From Xenophilus sp. AP218F (GTDB lineage: Bacteria > Pseudomonadota > Gammaproteobacteria > Burkholderiales > Chromobacteriaceae): DNA of 64,000 bases. Shown here in pieces: positions 53,844 through 62,704 of the stretch. The notes under the pieces were generated by a model. The model saw nothing but the letters and a program-made list of their open reading frames with translations. It made no database searches and was not told where the DNA came from. The stretch lies in contig NJIE01000027.1 of the NCBI GenBank assembly GCA_002213445.1, positions 1 to 64,000 of the forward strand, written 5' to 3'. A program made the translations under genes and the position numbers. Every line of letters starts with the position of its first letter. Within the stretch, counting starts at the first letter, position 1.

Positions 53844-54031
53844 GAACTTCTATCTAGATCCGTTGATGCAAAGGCAGCGATGCTGCCCGACCAAGAGGCG
53901 TGATGCAACCGGCCACTTGTCCAGTTTGGTTGACTAAGTCTGCAAACGCAAAACTAGCGCTCAGGACGGCATTTTAATACAGCGCGGGCGACAGCGCCAT
54001 GCGCCGGACCGGCGCGGTGTTTGCCGCCGCG

Positions 54032-54116
54032 TGGTGCCCCGGGCCGGGGTCGAACCGGCACAGCCGAAGCCGAGGGATTTTAAGTCCCTTGTGTCTACCA
54101 ATTTCACCACCGGGGC
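54032..54116 (-). tRNA. leuZ: tRNA-Leu(TAA)
   Basis: 85-base class II tRNA; acceptor GCCCCGG / CCGGGGC, anticodon stem AGGGA / TCCCT around loop CTTAAAA (anticodon TAA), long variable arm, encoded CCA. Follows the Gly-Gly-Cys tRNA group as leuZ follows glyW-cysT in E. coli. Confidence 0.95.
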
Positions 54117-54130
54117 ACGTCGAGGGGGCG

Positions 54131-54160
54131 ATTTTAGCCCATGGAGCGCGCTGCTGGCAA
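54131..54160 (-). promoter_or_regulatory. tRNA-Leu(TAA) promoter
   Basis: Minus strand: TTGCCA (54155-54160), 18-base spacer, TAAAAT (54131-54136), then CGCCCCCTCGACGT directly before the tRNA. The leader can be only a few bases long. Confidence 0.75.
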
Positions 54161-54246
54161 TGCGCCGCCGCAAGCCCTTCCCTCCGCGATAAGCGGCCGC
54201 GCAGTTTACCCGCGCCGCCGCCCTCCGGCAAATTTTCCAAACGCGC

Positions 54247-54810
54247 TTAGCCGCCCGCCGCCGGGAAGGGACCCAGCGGCTGGCAATCCTCCACCCACGT
54301 CGCGTCCTGGGCATTCGGGACATAAACCTGGTTGACCGCCGACGGCGGATAAGCGAGCGCATCCGAACACGTCGCGCTCTGGCCCGGCCCCGCCGCCACC
54401 TTGGCGCCCTTGACCAGAACGCAACGCTCCACCGCGTTCAACTGGCTCCAGGCCGGGCAGATGGCGTTGGCGCGGCGGTACTCTTCCACCGACCCGGCCG
54501 GCGCGCTGAAGGACCACCAGCGCCCCAGCCTGGAGGCTGGCTTGCTCGCGTCCCACACCCGATACACCATCACCGCTCCAGCGGTCTGCTGGAACACCTT
54601 GCCCAAACACAAGCCGCCCTTGCCAGGCGCTGCCACCGCGGCCGACAGCAGCGCCTCGTCGGTCGTCTCCCGCATACCCGCGGGCGGCGGCAGCACCGCA
54701 CCCACGCAGCCATCCGCCAGCGACGGATTTTTGTCAGGCGACAAGCTGACGCACCCTGCCAAGATCGAACACAACGCCACCATCGCCAGCAAACGGATGG
54801 ATGTCTTCAT
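54247..54810 (-). CDS. Hypothetical lipoprotein between tRNA genes
   Basis: 187 residues. The signal peptide ends in the lipobox SILAGC (Cys about 20). The mature part has no recognised family but has eight further Cys residues in pairs (GCVGA, GGLCLG, AICPAWSQL, ERCVLVKG, ATCSDAL, EDCQP), suggesting disulphides in the periplasm. The start ATG follows GGGGAGAGG; a longer frame to 54951 is discarded. It sits between tRNA-Cys and tRNA-Leu, where E. coli has no gene. Confidence 0.8.
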   Translation of the reverse strand: MKTSIRLLAMVALCSILAGCVSLSPDKNPSLADGCVGAVLPPPAGMRETTDEALLSAAVAAPGKGGLCLGKVFQQTAGAVMVYRVWDASKPASRLGRWWSFSAPAGSVEEYRRANAICPAWSQLNAVERCVLVKGAKVAAGPGQSATCSDALAYPPSAVNQVYVPNAQDATWVEDCQPLGPFPAAGG

Positions 54811-54936
54811 CAACCTCTCCCCAAATAGCCGGCAAAAGCGCCGGACTCGTGGGCTGAAAAATAGGCGATTGCCCCGCCATGCGCAGCTGGCCGTTATAGA
54901 CGGAGGGCGGGAAAAGCATCGGAGAAAGATATAAAA

Positions 54937-54972
54937 GAAAAAACCCGACAATCGCTGGATTGTCGGGTTTTA
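54937..54972 (-). terminator. tRNA-Gly/Cys operon terminator
   Basis: AAACCCGACAATC / GATTGTCGGGTTT with loop GCTG; A and T runs on both flanks. Lies three bases past the tRNA-Cys CCA. Confidence 0.92.
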
Positions 54973-54975
54973 TCC

Positions 54976-55049
54976 TGGAGGCGGGGGTCGGAATCGAACC
55001 GGCGTAGACGGATTTGCAATCCGCTGCATAACCACTTTGCTACCCCGCC
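54976..55049 (-). tRNA. cysT: tRNA-Cys(GCA)
   Basis: 74-base tRNA; acceptor GGCGGGG / CCCCGCC, anticodon loop TTGCAAA (anticodon GCA), encoded CCA. Last gene of the Gly-Gly-Cys transcript. Confidence 0.95.
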
Positions 55050-55093
55050 GCTTGAGCGGCATCAATCAGTTAATGAAACTGATTGCGATAAAT

Positions 55094-55169
55094 TGGAGCG
55101 GGAAACGAGGCTCGAACTCGCGACCTCAACCTTGGCAAGGTTGCGCTCTACCAACTGAGCTATTCCCGC
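55094..55169 (-). tRNA. glyW: tRNA-Gly(GCC), copy 1
   Basis: 76-base tRNA; acceptor GCGGGAA / TTCCCGC, anticodon loop TTGCCAA (anticodon GCC), encoded CCA. Identical to the upstream copy. Confidence 0.95.
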
Positions 55170-55195
55170 GTCGCAAAACAATCGCAAGAGAGGGA

Positions 55196-55271
55196 TGGAG
55201 CGGGAAACGAGGCTCGAACTCGCGACCTCAACCTTGGCAAGGTTGCGCTCTACCAACTGAGCTATTCCCGC
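55196..55271 (-). tRNA. glyW: tRNA-Gly(GCC), copy 2
   Basis: First tRNA of the transcript; same sequence as the copy at 55094-55169, separated from it by 26 bases. Confidence 0.95.
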
Positions 55272-55339
55272 ACTGCCTGACTTGCAAAACTGCTTCTGTT
55301 TTCTCGTCGCTGCTTCTCAGTAGCGGCGAGAGACTGCGA

Positions 55340-55367
55340 ATTATAAGGATTTATTCCCGGGTGTCAA
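55340..55367 (-). promoter_or_regulatory. tRNA-Gly-Gly-Cys promoter
   Basis: Minus strand: TTGACA (55362-55367), 16-base spacer, TATAAT (55340-55345), both boxes perfect. It lies immediately downstream of the pgsA stop codon. Confidence 0.93.
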
Positions 55368-55371
55368 CACT

Positions 55372-55953
55372 TCAAACATCAATTTTTTTACCCGAAAACT
55401 CCCGCGCAGCCATTCTCAGGTAATAAGCCATTGACCACAAAGTCAAAATCACGGCGATGACCATGAAAACATTCCCGACGATCAAGGCGGAAACGCCGGC
55501 CGGCAACGGGCCTGCGTATAACAGCAGCAGGATCGCCACCATTTGCGCCGCCGTTTTGAGCTTGCCGATGTAGGCCACCGCCACGCTGTTGCGGGTGCCC
55601 ATTTCCGCCATCCATTCGCGCAGGGCGGAAATGGCGATCTCGCGGCCGATGATGATCATCGCCATCCAGCCCGGCGTCCGCCCCATTTCCACCAGCAGGA
55701 TCAGCGCGGCGGCCACGATCAGCTTGTCCGCCACCGGGTCGAGAAAGGCACCGAAGGCCGAAGTCTGGCCCAGCTTGCGCGCCAGATAGCCGTCCAGCCA
55801 GTCGGTGGCGGCGGCCAGCGCGAAGATGCCGGCGCCCACCCCGTTGCGGCTCTCCAGCAGCAGGATGGAGTCCGGCAGAAAGAATACGGCCACGCAGATC
55901 GGAATCAGGGCGACCCTGAGCCAGGTCAGGAAAATCGGCAAATTGAAGGGCAT
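55372..55953 (-). CDS. pgsA: Phosphatidylglycerophosphate synthase
   Basis: 193-residue integral membrane enzyme joining CDP-diacylglycerol and glycerol 3-phosphate, the first step to phosphatidylglycerol and cardiolipin. The CDP-alcohol phosphotransferase signature DG-x2-AR-x8-G-x3-D-x3-D is seen as DWLDGYLARKLGQTSAFGAFLDPVAD (about 51-76, read in two parts). About five membrane segments. It follows uvrC as in E. coli. Confidence 0.96.
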   Translation of the reverse strand: MPFNLPIFLTWLRVALIPICVAVFFLPDSILLLESRNGVGAGIFALAAATDWLDGYLARKLGQTSAFGAFLDPVADKLIVAAALILLVEMGRTPGWMAMIIIGREIAISALREWMAEMGTRNSVAVAYIGKLKTAAQMVAILLLLYAGPLPAGVSALIVGNVFMVIAVILTLWSMAYYLRMAAREFSGKKIDV

Positions 55954-56043
55954 CAGTCGTTGGTCTTGTCGTCAGCAGGCTCGAAACACGGCGTTGGATT
56001 CGTTCCCCGAGCCTGATCCGGGAGCGAATGCGTCGTTGCGGCG

Positions 56044-57855
56044 TCAATGTAGCGCATTGTAAATCTTTTCGGCCAGCGTGCGGCTGATACCTTCCACCTT
56101 GGCCAGATCGTCCATGCTGGCGGCCGCCACCCCGCGCAGGCCGCCAAAGCGGGTGAGCAGCAGCTGGCGGCGCTTGGCGCCGATGCCGGGGATGTCTTCC
56201 AGCGTGGAGGCGGTGCGCGCCTTGGCGCGGCGCGCGCGGTGGCCGGTGATGGCGAAGCGGTGCGCCTCGTCGCGCACGGTCTGGATCAGGTGCAGCGCGG
56301 GGTGATCGGACTTGAGATTCAGCTCCTTGCCCAAGTACGGCAGGATCAGCGTCTCCAGCCCCGGCTTGCGCTCCTCGCCCTTGGCGACGCCGACGATGGG
56401 CAGGCTGGTCAAACCCAGCTCGGCCATCACTTCCAGCGCCACGCCCACCTGGCCCTTGCCGCCATCGATGAACAAGGCGTCCGGCAGCTTGCCCTCCCCG
56501 GCCGCCAGCTTGCCGTAGCGCCGCGTCAGCGCTTCGCGCATCGCCGCGTAGTCGTCGCCGGGTTTGGCGGTTTCGATATTGAAGCGACGGTATTCCGACG
56601 GCTGCATGCCGCCCTTGTCGTACACCACGCAGGAGGCGACGGTGGCCTCGCCCATGGTGTGGCTGATGTCGAAGCACTCGAAGCGCTGCGCGCCGTCCAG
56701 CTCCAGCGCTTCGCCCAGCTCTGCCAGGCGCTTGCTTTGCGTGGCGCGGCTGTTCAGTTTTTGCATCAAGGCGAGGTCGGCGTTCTTTTCGGCCATCTCC
56801 AGCCAGACCCGGCGCTCGCCTATCGGGTTGGCGGCGATGGCGAGCTTGCGGCCGGCCAAGTGCTGCAGGTAGTCGCGCAGCGCCTCGCTCAGCTCGCCGT
56901 TGACGATCAGCGCCGGCGGCGGCGATTTGTGCGGCTGGTAATACTGGCCGATGAAGGCTTCCAGGATTTCATCGCGCGAATCGGCCTCGCCGCCCACCGG
57001 GAAGTGGCTCTTGTCGCCCAGGTGGCGTCCGCCTCGTATCATCACCAGATTGACGCAAGGCATGCCGTCGCGCAGCTGGGCGGCCACCACGTCGCAATCC
57101 TGCTGGCTTTGATTGCTGGAAACGAATTGCTTTTCCTGCACCCGCGACAGCGCCTGGATCTGGTCGCGCAACTCGGCGGCCTGTTCGAACTCCATCGCCT
57201 CGGCCGCGGCCAGCATGCGCCGGGTCAGCTCGTCGATCAGCTCGCTCTGCCGGCCGTTCAGGAAAGCCACCGCGCTGGCCACGTCGGCGGCGTACTCGTC
57301 GCGGCCGATGTGATCGACGCAGGGGCCCGAGCAGCGCTTGATCTGGTACAGCAGACAAGGCCGGGAGCGATTGGCGAACACCGCGTCCTCGCAGGTGCGC
57401 AGACGGAACACCTTCTGCAGGATCTGTATGCTTTCGCGCACCGCGTAGCTGTTGGGATAAGGGCCGAAATACTGGTTGGGTTTCTTCGGCTCGCCGCGAA
57501 AGTAGGCCAGCTGCGGAAACGCGTGGCCGCTGAACATCAGGTAGGGATAGGATTTGTCGTCGCGGAACAGGATGTTGTAACGCGGCGAGAGCGCCTTGAT
57601 CAGGTTGTTTTCCAGCAGCAGCGCCTCGGCCTCGGAGCGCGTGACCGTGGTTTCGATATGGGCGATCTGCCGCACCATCAGCTGGATGCGCGGCGAAAGA
57701 TCGCTTTTCTGGAAATAGGAGCTGACCCGGCGCTTGAGGTCTATCGCCTTGCCTACATACAAGACATTGCCCGCCGCATCCAGCATCCGATAGACGCCGG
57801 GCAAGGCGGGCAGGTTCTGCAATACGCTTTGGCTATCGAATGCGTCTTTGGCCAC
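56044..57855 (-). CDS. uvrC: UvrABC excinuclease subunit C
   Basis: 603-residue nuclease that makes both incisions in nucleotide excision repair. The GIY-YIG domain is at about 10-90 (LPGVYRMLDAAGNVLYVGKA), a UvrB-interacting UVR motif follows at about 200-235, the RNase H-like domain contains FIDGGKGQ and the C-terminal HhH2 domain ends with IPGIGAKRRQLLLTRFGG. The start is likely the GTG at 57855, which overlaps the last base of the upstream TAG and gives MAKDAFDSQSVL; another GTG four codons earlier is possible. Confidence 0.96.
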   Translation of the reverse strand: MAKDAFDSQSVLQNLPALPGVYRMLDAAGNVLYVGKAIDLKRRVSSYFQKSDLSPRIQLMVRQIAHIETTVTRSEAEALLLENNLIKALSPRYNILFRDDKSYPYLMFSGHAFPQLAYFRGEPKKPNQYFGPYPNSYAVRESIQILQKVFRLRTCEDAVFANRSRPCLLYQIKRCSGPCVDHIGRDEYAADVASAVAFLNGRQSELIDELTRRMLAAAEAMEFEQAAELRDQIQALSRVQEKQFVSSNQSQQDCDVVAAQLRDGMPCVNLVMIRGGRHLGDKSHFPVGGEADSRDEILEAFIGQYYQPHKSPPPALIVNGELSEALRDYLQHLAGRKLAIAANPIGERRVWLEMAEKNADLALMQKLNSRATQSKRLAELGEALELDGAQRFECFDISHTMGEATVASCVVYDKGGMQPSEYRRFNIETAKPGDDYAAMREALTRRYGKLAAGEGKLPDALFIDGGKGQVGVALEVMAELGLTSLPIVGVAKGEERKPGLETLILPYLGKELNLKSDHPALHLIQTVRDEAHRFAITGHRARRAKARTASTLEDIPGIGAKRRQLLLTRFGGLRGVAAASMDDLAKVEGISRTLAEKIYNALH

Positions 57856-58289
57856 TATTTGCCGCACCAGATCTTGACGTCGGCCTCGGCCTGGCGGATC
57901 AGGCCGGCGCGCTGGGCGTCGGTGGCCAGCGCGTTGCTGCCGGCCAGGCGGATGCGGCCGTTCAGTTGCAGGGTTTTCAGGTTGTCCCGCGCGCGCAGGC
58001 AGTTTTGCGCCTTGATCTTGGCGTTGGCCTCGGCGATGCGGGCGTTGTCGGCCTCCGGCCCGCTGCTGGCCTTGCGCTCCGCCGCCTTATTGCGCGCCTG
58101 CGGAGCGGAGGCGTCGCCCGCCGCCGCTTGCGGCGCGCGCACGTCCAGCCGGCGGGCGTTGACGTTGGGGGGCGGCTGGTCGGAATAGACGGTTTTGCCG
58201 CCGGCGTCCTTCCAGGTGTACACCTCGGCGGCGGCCAGCCCGGGCAATAGCAAACCCAGCAAAAACGTCCATACTGTAAAAGATTTCAT
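57855..58289 (-). CDS. DUF4124-domain periplasmic protein
   Basis: 144 residues. Signal peptide ([15 protein letters not shown]) then the DUF4124 motif [20 protein letters not shown], a small beta domain widespread in beta- and gamma-proteobacteria, followed by a helical region rich in Ala/Arg ([22 protein letters not shown] in part). Function unknown. Its stop codon touches the uvrC GTG, so both are probably transcribed and translated together. Confidence 0.85.
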   Translation of the reverse strand: MKSFTVWTFLLGLLLPGLAAAEVYTWKDAGGKTVYSDQPPPNVNARRLDVRAPQAAAGDASAPQARNKAAERKASSGPEADNARIAEANAKIKAQNCLRARDNLKTLQLNGRIRLAGSNALATDAQRAGLIRQAEADVKIWCGK

Positions 58290-58372
58290 CCGCGCATCCC
58301 CGCCGTGTCCTGAACTCCCTGATTGTAAGGCCTGGCCCGGCGTCGCGCAAAAGACCCGGCCTCCCGCCGTTT

Positions 58373-58401
58373 TTGCAACCGCAGGCGCGATCCGATATAA
58401 T
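58373..58401 (+). promoter_or_regulatory. guaB promoter
   Basis: TTGCAA (58373-58378), 17-base spacer, TATAAT (58396-58401). Transcription should start about 20-25 bases before the guaB ATG. GC-rich sequence upstream overlaps the divergent DUF4124 gene region. Confidence 0.85.
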
Positions 58402-58429
58402 GCCGCTTTGCCGAAAAGGAAACGCCAAG

Positions 58430-59893
58430 ATGCGTATCATCGAGAAAGCCTATACTTTCGACGACGTTCTCCTCGTCCCGGCCCATTCCGAAGTTCTGCC
58501 GCGCGACGTATCCCTCTCTACCAAGCTCACCCGCAACATCACCCTGAACCTGCCGCTGGTTTCCGCAGCCATGGACACCGTGACCGAAGCCCGCCTCGCC
58601 ATCGCCATGGCGCAGGAAGGCGGCATCGGCATCGTGCACAAGAACATGAGCGCCGAAAAGCAAGCGATCGAGGTTTCCAAGGTGAAGCGCCACGAGAGCG
58701 GCGTAGTGAAGGATCCGATCACCATCGCTCCGGACATGCTGGTTCGTGACCTGGTTCTGCTGACCCGCCAGCACAAGATTTCCGGCCTGCCGGTGATCGA
58801 GGCCGGCAAGGTGGTCGGCATCGTCACCAACCGCGACCTGCGTTTCGAAACCCGTCTCGACCAGACCGTCGGCTCCATCATGACCCCGCGCGAGCGCCTG
58901 ATCACCGTCAAGGAAGGCGCCAGCATCGACGAAGCGCGCGAACTGATGCACAAGCACCGCCTGGAGCGCGTGCTGGTGATCAACGACGCCTGGGAGCTGA
59001 AGGGCCTGATCACGGTCAAGGACATCGTCAAGACCAGCGAACACCCCAACGCCAACAAGGACAGCCAGGGTCGCCTGCGCGTAGGCGCCGCCGTCGGCAC
59101 CGGCGCGGACACCGAAGAGCGCGTCAAGGCGCTGGTGGCCGCCGGCGTGGACGTGATCGTGGTGGACACCGCCCACGGCCACAGCCAGGGCGTGATCGAC
59201 CGCGTGCGCTGGGTGAAGCAAACTTTCCCGCACGTCGACGTGATCGGCGGCAACATCGCCACCGCGCAAGCCGCGCTGGATCTGGTGGCCGCCGGCGCCG
59301 ACGGCGTCAAGGTCGGCATCGGCCCCGGCTCGATCTGCACCACCCGCATCGTGGCCGGCGTGGGCGTGCCGCAGCTGACCGCCATCCACAATGTTTCCGA
59401 AGCGCTGAAAGGCACCGGCGTGCCGATGATCGCCGACGGCGGCATCCGCTTCTCCGGGGACATCGCCAAGGCCCTGGCGGCCGGCGGCAGCGCCGTGATG
59501 CTGGGCGGCATGTTCGCCGGCACCGAAGAAGCGCCGGGCGAAGTGGAACTGTTCCAGGGCCGCTCCTACAAGTCCTACCGCGGCATGGGCTCCCTTGGCG
59601 CGATGAGCCAGGGTTCCGCCGACCGCTACTTCCAGGACAGCTCCAACGCCGCCGACAAGTTCGTGCCGGAAGGCATCGAAGGCCGCGTGCCGTACAAGGG
59701 CTCCATCGCCCAGGTGATCCACCAGCTGGTGGGCGGCCTGCGCTCGTCGATGGGCTACCTCGGCTGCCCGACCATCCCGGCCATGCACGAGAAGGCGCAG
59801 TTCGTGGAGATCACCTCCGCCGGCATCCGCGAGTCCCACGTTCACGACGTGCAGATCACCAAGGAAGCGCCGAACTACCACGTGGATCGTTGA
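58430..59893 (+). CDS. guaB: Inosine-5'-monophosphate dehydrogenase
   Basis: 487-residue NAD-dependent enzyme converting IMP to XMP, the committed step to GMP. N-terminus [20 protein letters not shown], two CBS domains (about 95-205), the catalytic Cys loop [10 protein letters not shown] (Cys about 303), the phosphate site [11 protein letters not shown] and the flap GMGSLGAM with RYFQ are all present. Start follows AAGGAAACGCCAAG. guaA does not follow; a terminator does. Confidence 0.98.
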   Translation: MRIIEKAYTFDDVLLVPAHSEVLPRDVSLSTKLTRNITLNLPLVSAAMDTVTEARLAIAMAQEGGIGIVHKNMSAEKQAIEVSKVKRHESGVVKDPITIAPDMLVRDLVLLTRQHKISGLPVIEAGKVVGIVTNRDLRFETRLDQTVGSIMTPRERLITVKEGASIDEARELMHKHRLERVLVINDAWELKGLITVKDIVKTSEHPNANKDSQGRLRVGAAVGTGADTEERVKALVAAGVDVIVVDTAHGHSQGVIDRVRWVKQTFPHVDVIGGNIATAQAALDLVAAGADGVKVGIGPGSICTTRIVAGVGVPQLTAIHNVSEALKGTGVPMIADGGIRFSGDIAKALAAGGSAVMLGGMFAGTEEAPGEVELFQGRSYKSYRGMGSLGAMSQGSADRYFQDSSNAADKFVPEGIEGRVPYKGSIAQVIHQLVGGLRSSMGYLGCPTIPAMHEKAQFVEITSAGIRESHVHDVQITKEAPNYHVDR

Positions 59894-59915
59894 TCCGCCT
59901 GCTCCAGCTCAAACG

Positions 59916-59948
59916 AAAGCCCGCGTCACGCCACGCGGGCTTTTTCTT
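59916..59948 (+). terminator. guaB terminator
   Basis: AAAGCCCGCGT-CACGCC-ACGCGGGCTTTTTC, 25 bases after the guaB stop. The A run on the left allows some activity on the convergent LysR transcript. Confidence 0.93.
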
Positions 59949-59961
59949 TATGCCCTCCCCC

Positions 59962-60867
59962 TCACCCCTGCCCTTCGGACTGGGGCAACAGCAGCGCCTG
60001 CCGGCTCTGGCACAGCTCCACCAGGAAATCCCATACCGCCCGGTAACGCAGGGTGTGGCGAATGTCGCCGCGCGCGCTGATCCAGTAGCTGCGCACGATG
60101 CTCAACTCCGGCAGCACCCGCGCCAGCCGCGGATCATCGAACGTCATGTAGTAAGGCAGCACCGCGATGCCGCCGTCCGCCAGCGCCGCCTCGCGCTGCG
60201 CCACCACGCTGGTGCTGCGCAGCGACAGGCGCGGATTGCGGCACAAGCCGTGGTGGAACATCAGCTCGCGGCTGAACAGCAGATCGTCGACATAGCCGAT
60301 GATCTGGTGTCCGCCCAGGTCTTCCCGCTCGCGGATGGGTTCGCGGCCGGCCAGATAGGACGGCGTGGCGTACAGCCCCAACGCGTAGTCGGTCAGCTTG
60401 CGCGTCACCACCAGATTGGCCTGCGGCCGCTCCAGCGCGATGGCGATATCCACCTCCCGGCTGGTGATGCTGACAAAACGCGGCACCGCCACCAGATCGA
60501 CCTCCAGCCCGGGAAAGCGCGCCATCAGGGCCGGCAGGTGCCGCCCGAGGAAAATCGCCCCCAGCCCTTCCGGCGCGCCGATGCGCACCAGGCCGCTTAC
60601 CTCGGCATGGCCGGCCCGCCCCACGTCCAGCATCTGCGAAGCGGTGTTTTCCAGCGCCTCGGCCAGCGGCAGCAGCTGCCGGCCCGCGGCGGTCAGGACG
60701 TAACCGTCCGGCTGCTGCACGAACAAGGGCTGGCCCAGCGCCGCTTCCAGCTCGGCGATATGGCGGGCGACGGTGGCGTGGGTGGTGCCCAGTTGCCGCG
60801 CGGCGCTCAGCAGCTTGCCGCCGCGCTGCAAGGCCAGGAAAAAACGCACATCGTTCCAGTCGAACAT
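59962..60867 (-). CDS. LysR-family regulator
   Basis: 301 residues. Helix-turn-helix at about 5-60 (WNDVRFFLALQRGGKLLSAARQLGTTHATVARHIAELEAALG in segments) and a LysR effector domain. Start at 60867 gives MFDWNDVRFF, common in the branch of LysR proteins that act on a divergent gene. Divergent from a GMC oxidoreductase gene, with a 178-bp shared promoter region containing TGTGCATATGCACA, a candidate operator palindrome. Confidence 0.88.
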   Translation of the reverse strand: MFDWNDVRFFLALQRGGKLLSAARQLGTTHATVARHIAELEAALGQPLFVQQPDGYVLTAAGRQLLPLAEALENTASQMLDVGRAGHAEVSGLVRIGAPEGLGAIFLGRHLPALMARFPGLEVDLVAVPRFVSITSREVDIAIALERPQANLVVTRKLTDYALGLYATPSYLAGREPIREREDLGGHQIIGYVDDLLFSRELMFHHGLCRNPRLSLRSTSVVAQREAALADGGIAVLPYYMTFDDPRLARVLPELSIVRSYWISARGDIRHTLRYRAVWDFLVELCQSRQALLLPQSEGQG

Positions 60868-60901
60868 CGCCGCTCCCAAGCATCTGTTTTCACGGGCGAG
60901 C

Positions 60902-60917
60902 ATTGTGCATATGCACA
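60902..60917. promoter_or_regulatory. Palindrome in divergent LysR/GMC promoter region
   Basis: TTGTGCATATGCACAC contains the perfect 14-bp palindrome TGTGCATATGCACA, about 35 bases upstream of the LysR start codon and about 130 upstream of the GMC gene. LysR proteins bind interrupted dyads of T-N11-A type, which this contains. Target status is inferred from position only. Confidence 0.5.
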
Positions 60918-61045
60918 CGCCAGCCGGCCGCTTTGCCGCGCCGGCTGTTCAAAAATTAACACATGCTGTTTTCTTGTGGCTATTTCCAATGCAGGCGCGC
61001 TCCGTTTAGATGTTTGGCATAAGAACATTCCCCAGCGAGTCGCCC

Positions 61046-62671
61046 ATGTTCAGCCAGGAGTTCGATTACATCATCGTCGGCGCCGGCAGCGCCGGTTGCC
61101 TGCTGGCCAATCGCCTGTCCGTCGACCCCGCCAACCGGGTGCTGCTGCTGGAGGCGGGCGGCAAGGACTGGCATCCATGGATACACATCCCGGTGGGTTA
61201 TCTGTACTGCATCGGCAACCCGCGCGCCGACTGGTGCTACCAGACCGTGGCGCAGCGCCAGCTGGGCGGCCGGCAGCTGGGTTATCCGCGCGGCAAGGTG
61301 CTGGGCGGCTGCTCGTCGATCAACGGCATGATCTACATGCGCGGCCAGGCGGCGGATTACGACCATTGGGCGGCGCTAGGCAACGAAGGCTGGAGCTGGC
61401 GGGAGGTGCTGCCGGACTTTCTCGGCATGGAGGACCACTTCGCGCCGGAACGCCCCGGCCACGCCGCCGGCGGCGAATTGCGGGTGGAGCGGCAACGCCT
61501 GCGCTGGCCGCTGCTGGACGACTTTCGCGCCGCCGCCGCGGAGAGCGGCATCCCGCCGATCCACGACTTCAATACCGGCGACAACGAGGGCTGCGCCTAC
61601 TTCGAAGTCAACCAGAAGGGCGGCTGGCGCTGGAACAGCGCCAAGGCTTTTCTGCGCCCGGCCAGCCATCGCGCCAACCTGACCGTGCTCACCCGCGCCC
61701 ACGCCGAAAAGCTGCTGCTGGAGCAAGGCCGGGCCGCGGCGGTGGCATTCTTGCAACAGGGCCGGCGCTTCACCGCCCGCTGTCGCGGCGAGATCATCCT
61801 CGCCGCCGGGGCCATCGGCTCGCCGCTTTTGTTGCAGCGCAGCGGCATCGGTCCGGCCGCTTTGCTGCAACAGCACGGCATACCGGTGCGCCACGCCCTG
61901 CCCGGCGTCGGCGGCAATCTGCAGGACCATCTGCAGCTGCGGCTGATCTTCAAGGTGAGGGGCGCGCTCACCCTCAACCAGCTGGCGGCGAGCTGGCGCG
62001 GCAAGCTGGCCATGGCCTGGCAGTATTTCCGCCATCGCGGCGGCCCTCTGTCGATGGCCCCCAGCCAACTGGGCGCGTTCGCCCGCAGCGACCCGAGCCA
62101 GACCCGCGCCAACCTGGAATTCCACGTGCAGCCGCTGTCGCTGGAGCGCTTCGGCCAGCCGCTGCACGGCTTCCCGGCCTTCACCGCCTCGGTTTGCGAC
62201 TTGCGCCCGCAAAGCCGCGGCCGGGTGGCCATCGGCGGGCCCGGCGCGGACGACCACCCGGTGATCCACCCCAACTATCTCAGCCACCCGCAAGACCTGC
62301 GCACAGCCGCGGACGCCATCCGCCTGGCCCGCCGCATCGCCGCCGCGCCGGCGCTGGCCCGCTACGCGCCGCAAGAATACAAACCCGGCCCCGGTTACGT
62401 CAGCGATGAAGAGCTGGCGCGCGCCGCCGGGGAAATCGGCACCACCATCTTCCACCCGGCGGGCAGCTGCAAGATGGGCGACGACGACTACGCTGTGGTG
62501 GACCCCAGGCTGCGGGTGCGCGGCGTCGCCGGCCTGCGGGTGGCGGACGCCTCGGTGATGCCGACCATCACCTCCGGCAACACCAACGCGCCGACGCTGA
62601 TGATCGCCGAAAAGGGCGCGCGCATGATTTTGCAGGACGCCGCCCGGCGCGATGGCGGGCGGGGACAATAA
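61046..62671 (+). CDS. GMC-family FAD oxidoreductase (choline dehydrogenase-like)
   Basis: 541 residues. The FAD Rossmann motif GAGSAGCLLANRL is at about 14-26, with LLLEAGG after it, the second signature GGCSSINGMIYMRG at about 90-103, and the C-terminal region HPAGSCKMG and VADASVMPTITSGNTNAPTLMIAEKGA in part. Likely oxidises an alcohol or choline-like substrate, donating electrons to a quinone or cytochrome. BetB and BetI partners are absent, so betA is not asserted. The ATG at 61046 begins with the usual MFSQEFDYIIVGAG. An MHS transporter follows 33 bases later, suggesting uptake and oxidation of the same compound. Confidence 0.9.
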   Translation: MFSQEFDYIIVGAGSAGCLLANRLSVDPANRVLLLEAGGKDWHPWIHIPVGYLYCIGNPRADWCYQTVAQRQLGGRQLGYPRGKVLGGCSSINGMIYMRGQAADYDHWAALGNEGWSWREVLPDFLGMEDHFAPERPGHAAGGELRVERQRLRWPLLDDFRAAAAESGIPPIHDFNTGDNEGCAYFEVNQKGGWRWNSAKAFLRPASHRANLTVLTRAHAEKLLLEQGRAAAVAFLQQGRRFTARCRGEIILAAGAIGSPLLLQRSGIGPAALLQQHGIPVRHALPGVGGNLQDHLQLRLIFKVRGALTLNQLAASWRGKLAMAWQYFRHRGGPLSMAPSQLGAFARSDPSQTRANLEFHVQPLSLERFGQPLHGFPAFTASVCDLRPQSRGRVAIGGPGADDHPVIHPNYLSHPQDLRTAADAIRLARRIAAAPALARYAPQEYKPGPGYVSDEELARAAGEIGTTIFHPAGSCKMGDDDYAVVDPRLRVRGVAGLRVADASVMPTITSGNTNAPTLMIAEKGARMILQDAARRDGGRGQ

Positions 62672-62704
62672 GCCGCGTCCGCGGCGCACACCATGGAGAG
62701 AGAG

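Noticed and set aside
59890..62409. 839-residue plus-strand frame spanning the LysR gene and part of the GMC gene
   Set aside because: It crosses a terminator, runs antisense to the LysR gene and is out of frame with the GMC gene.
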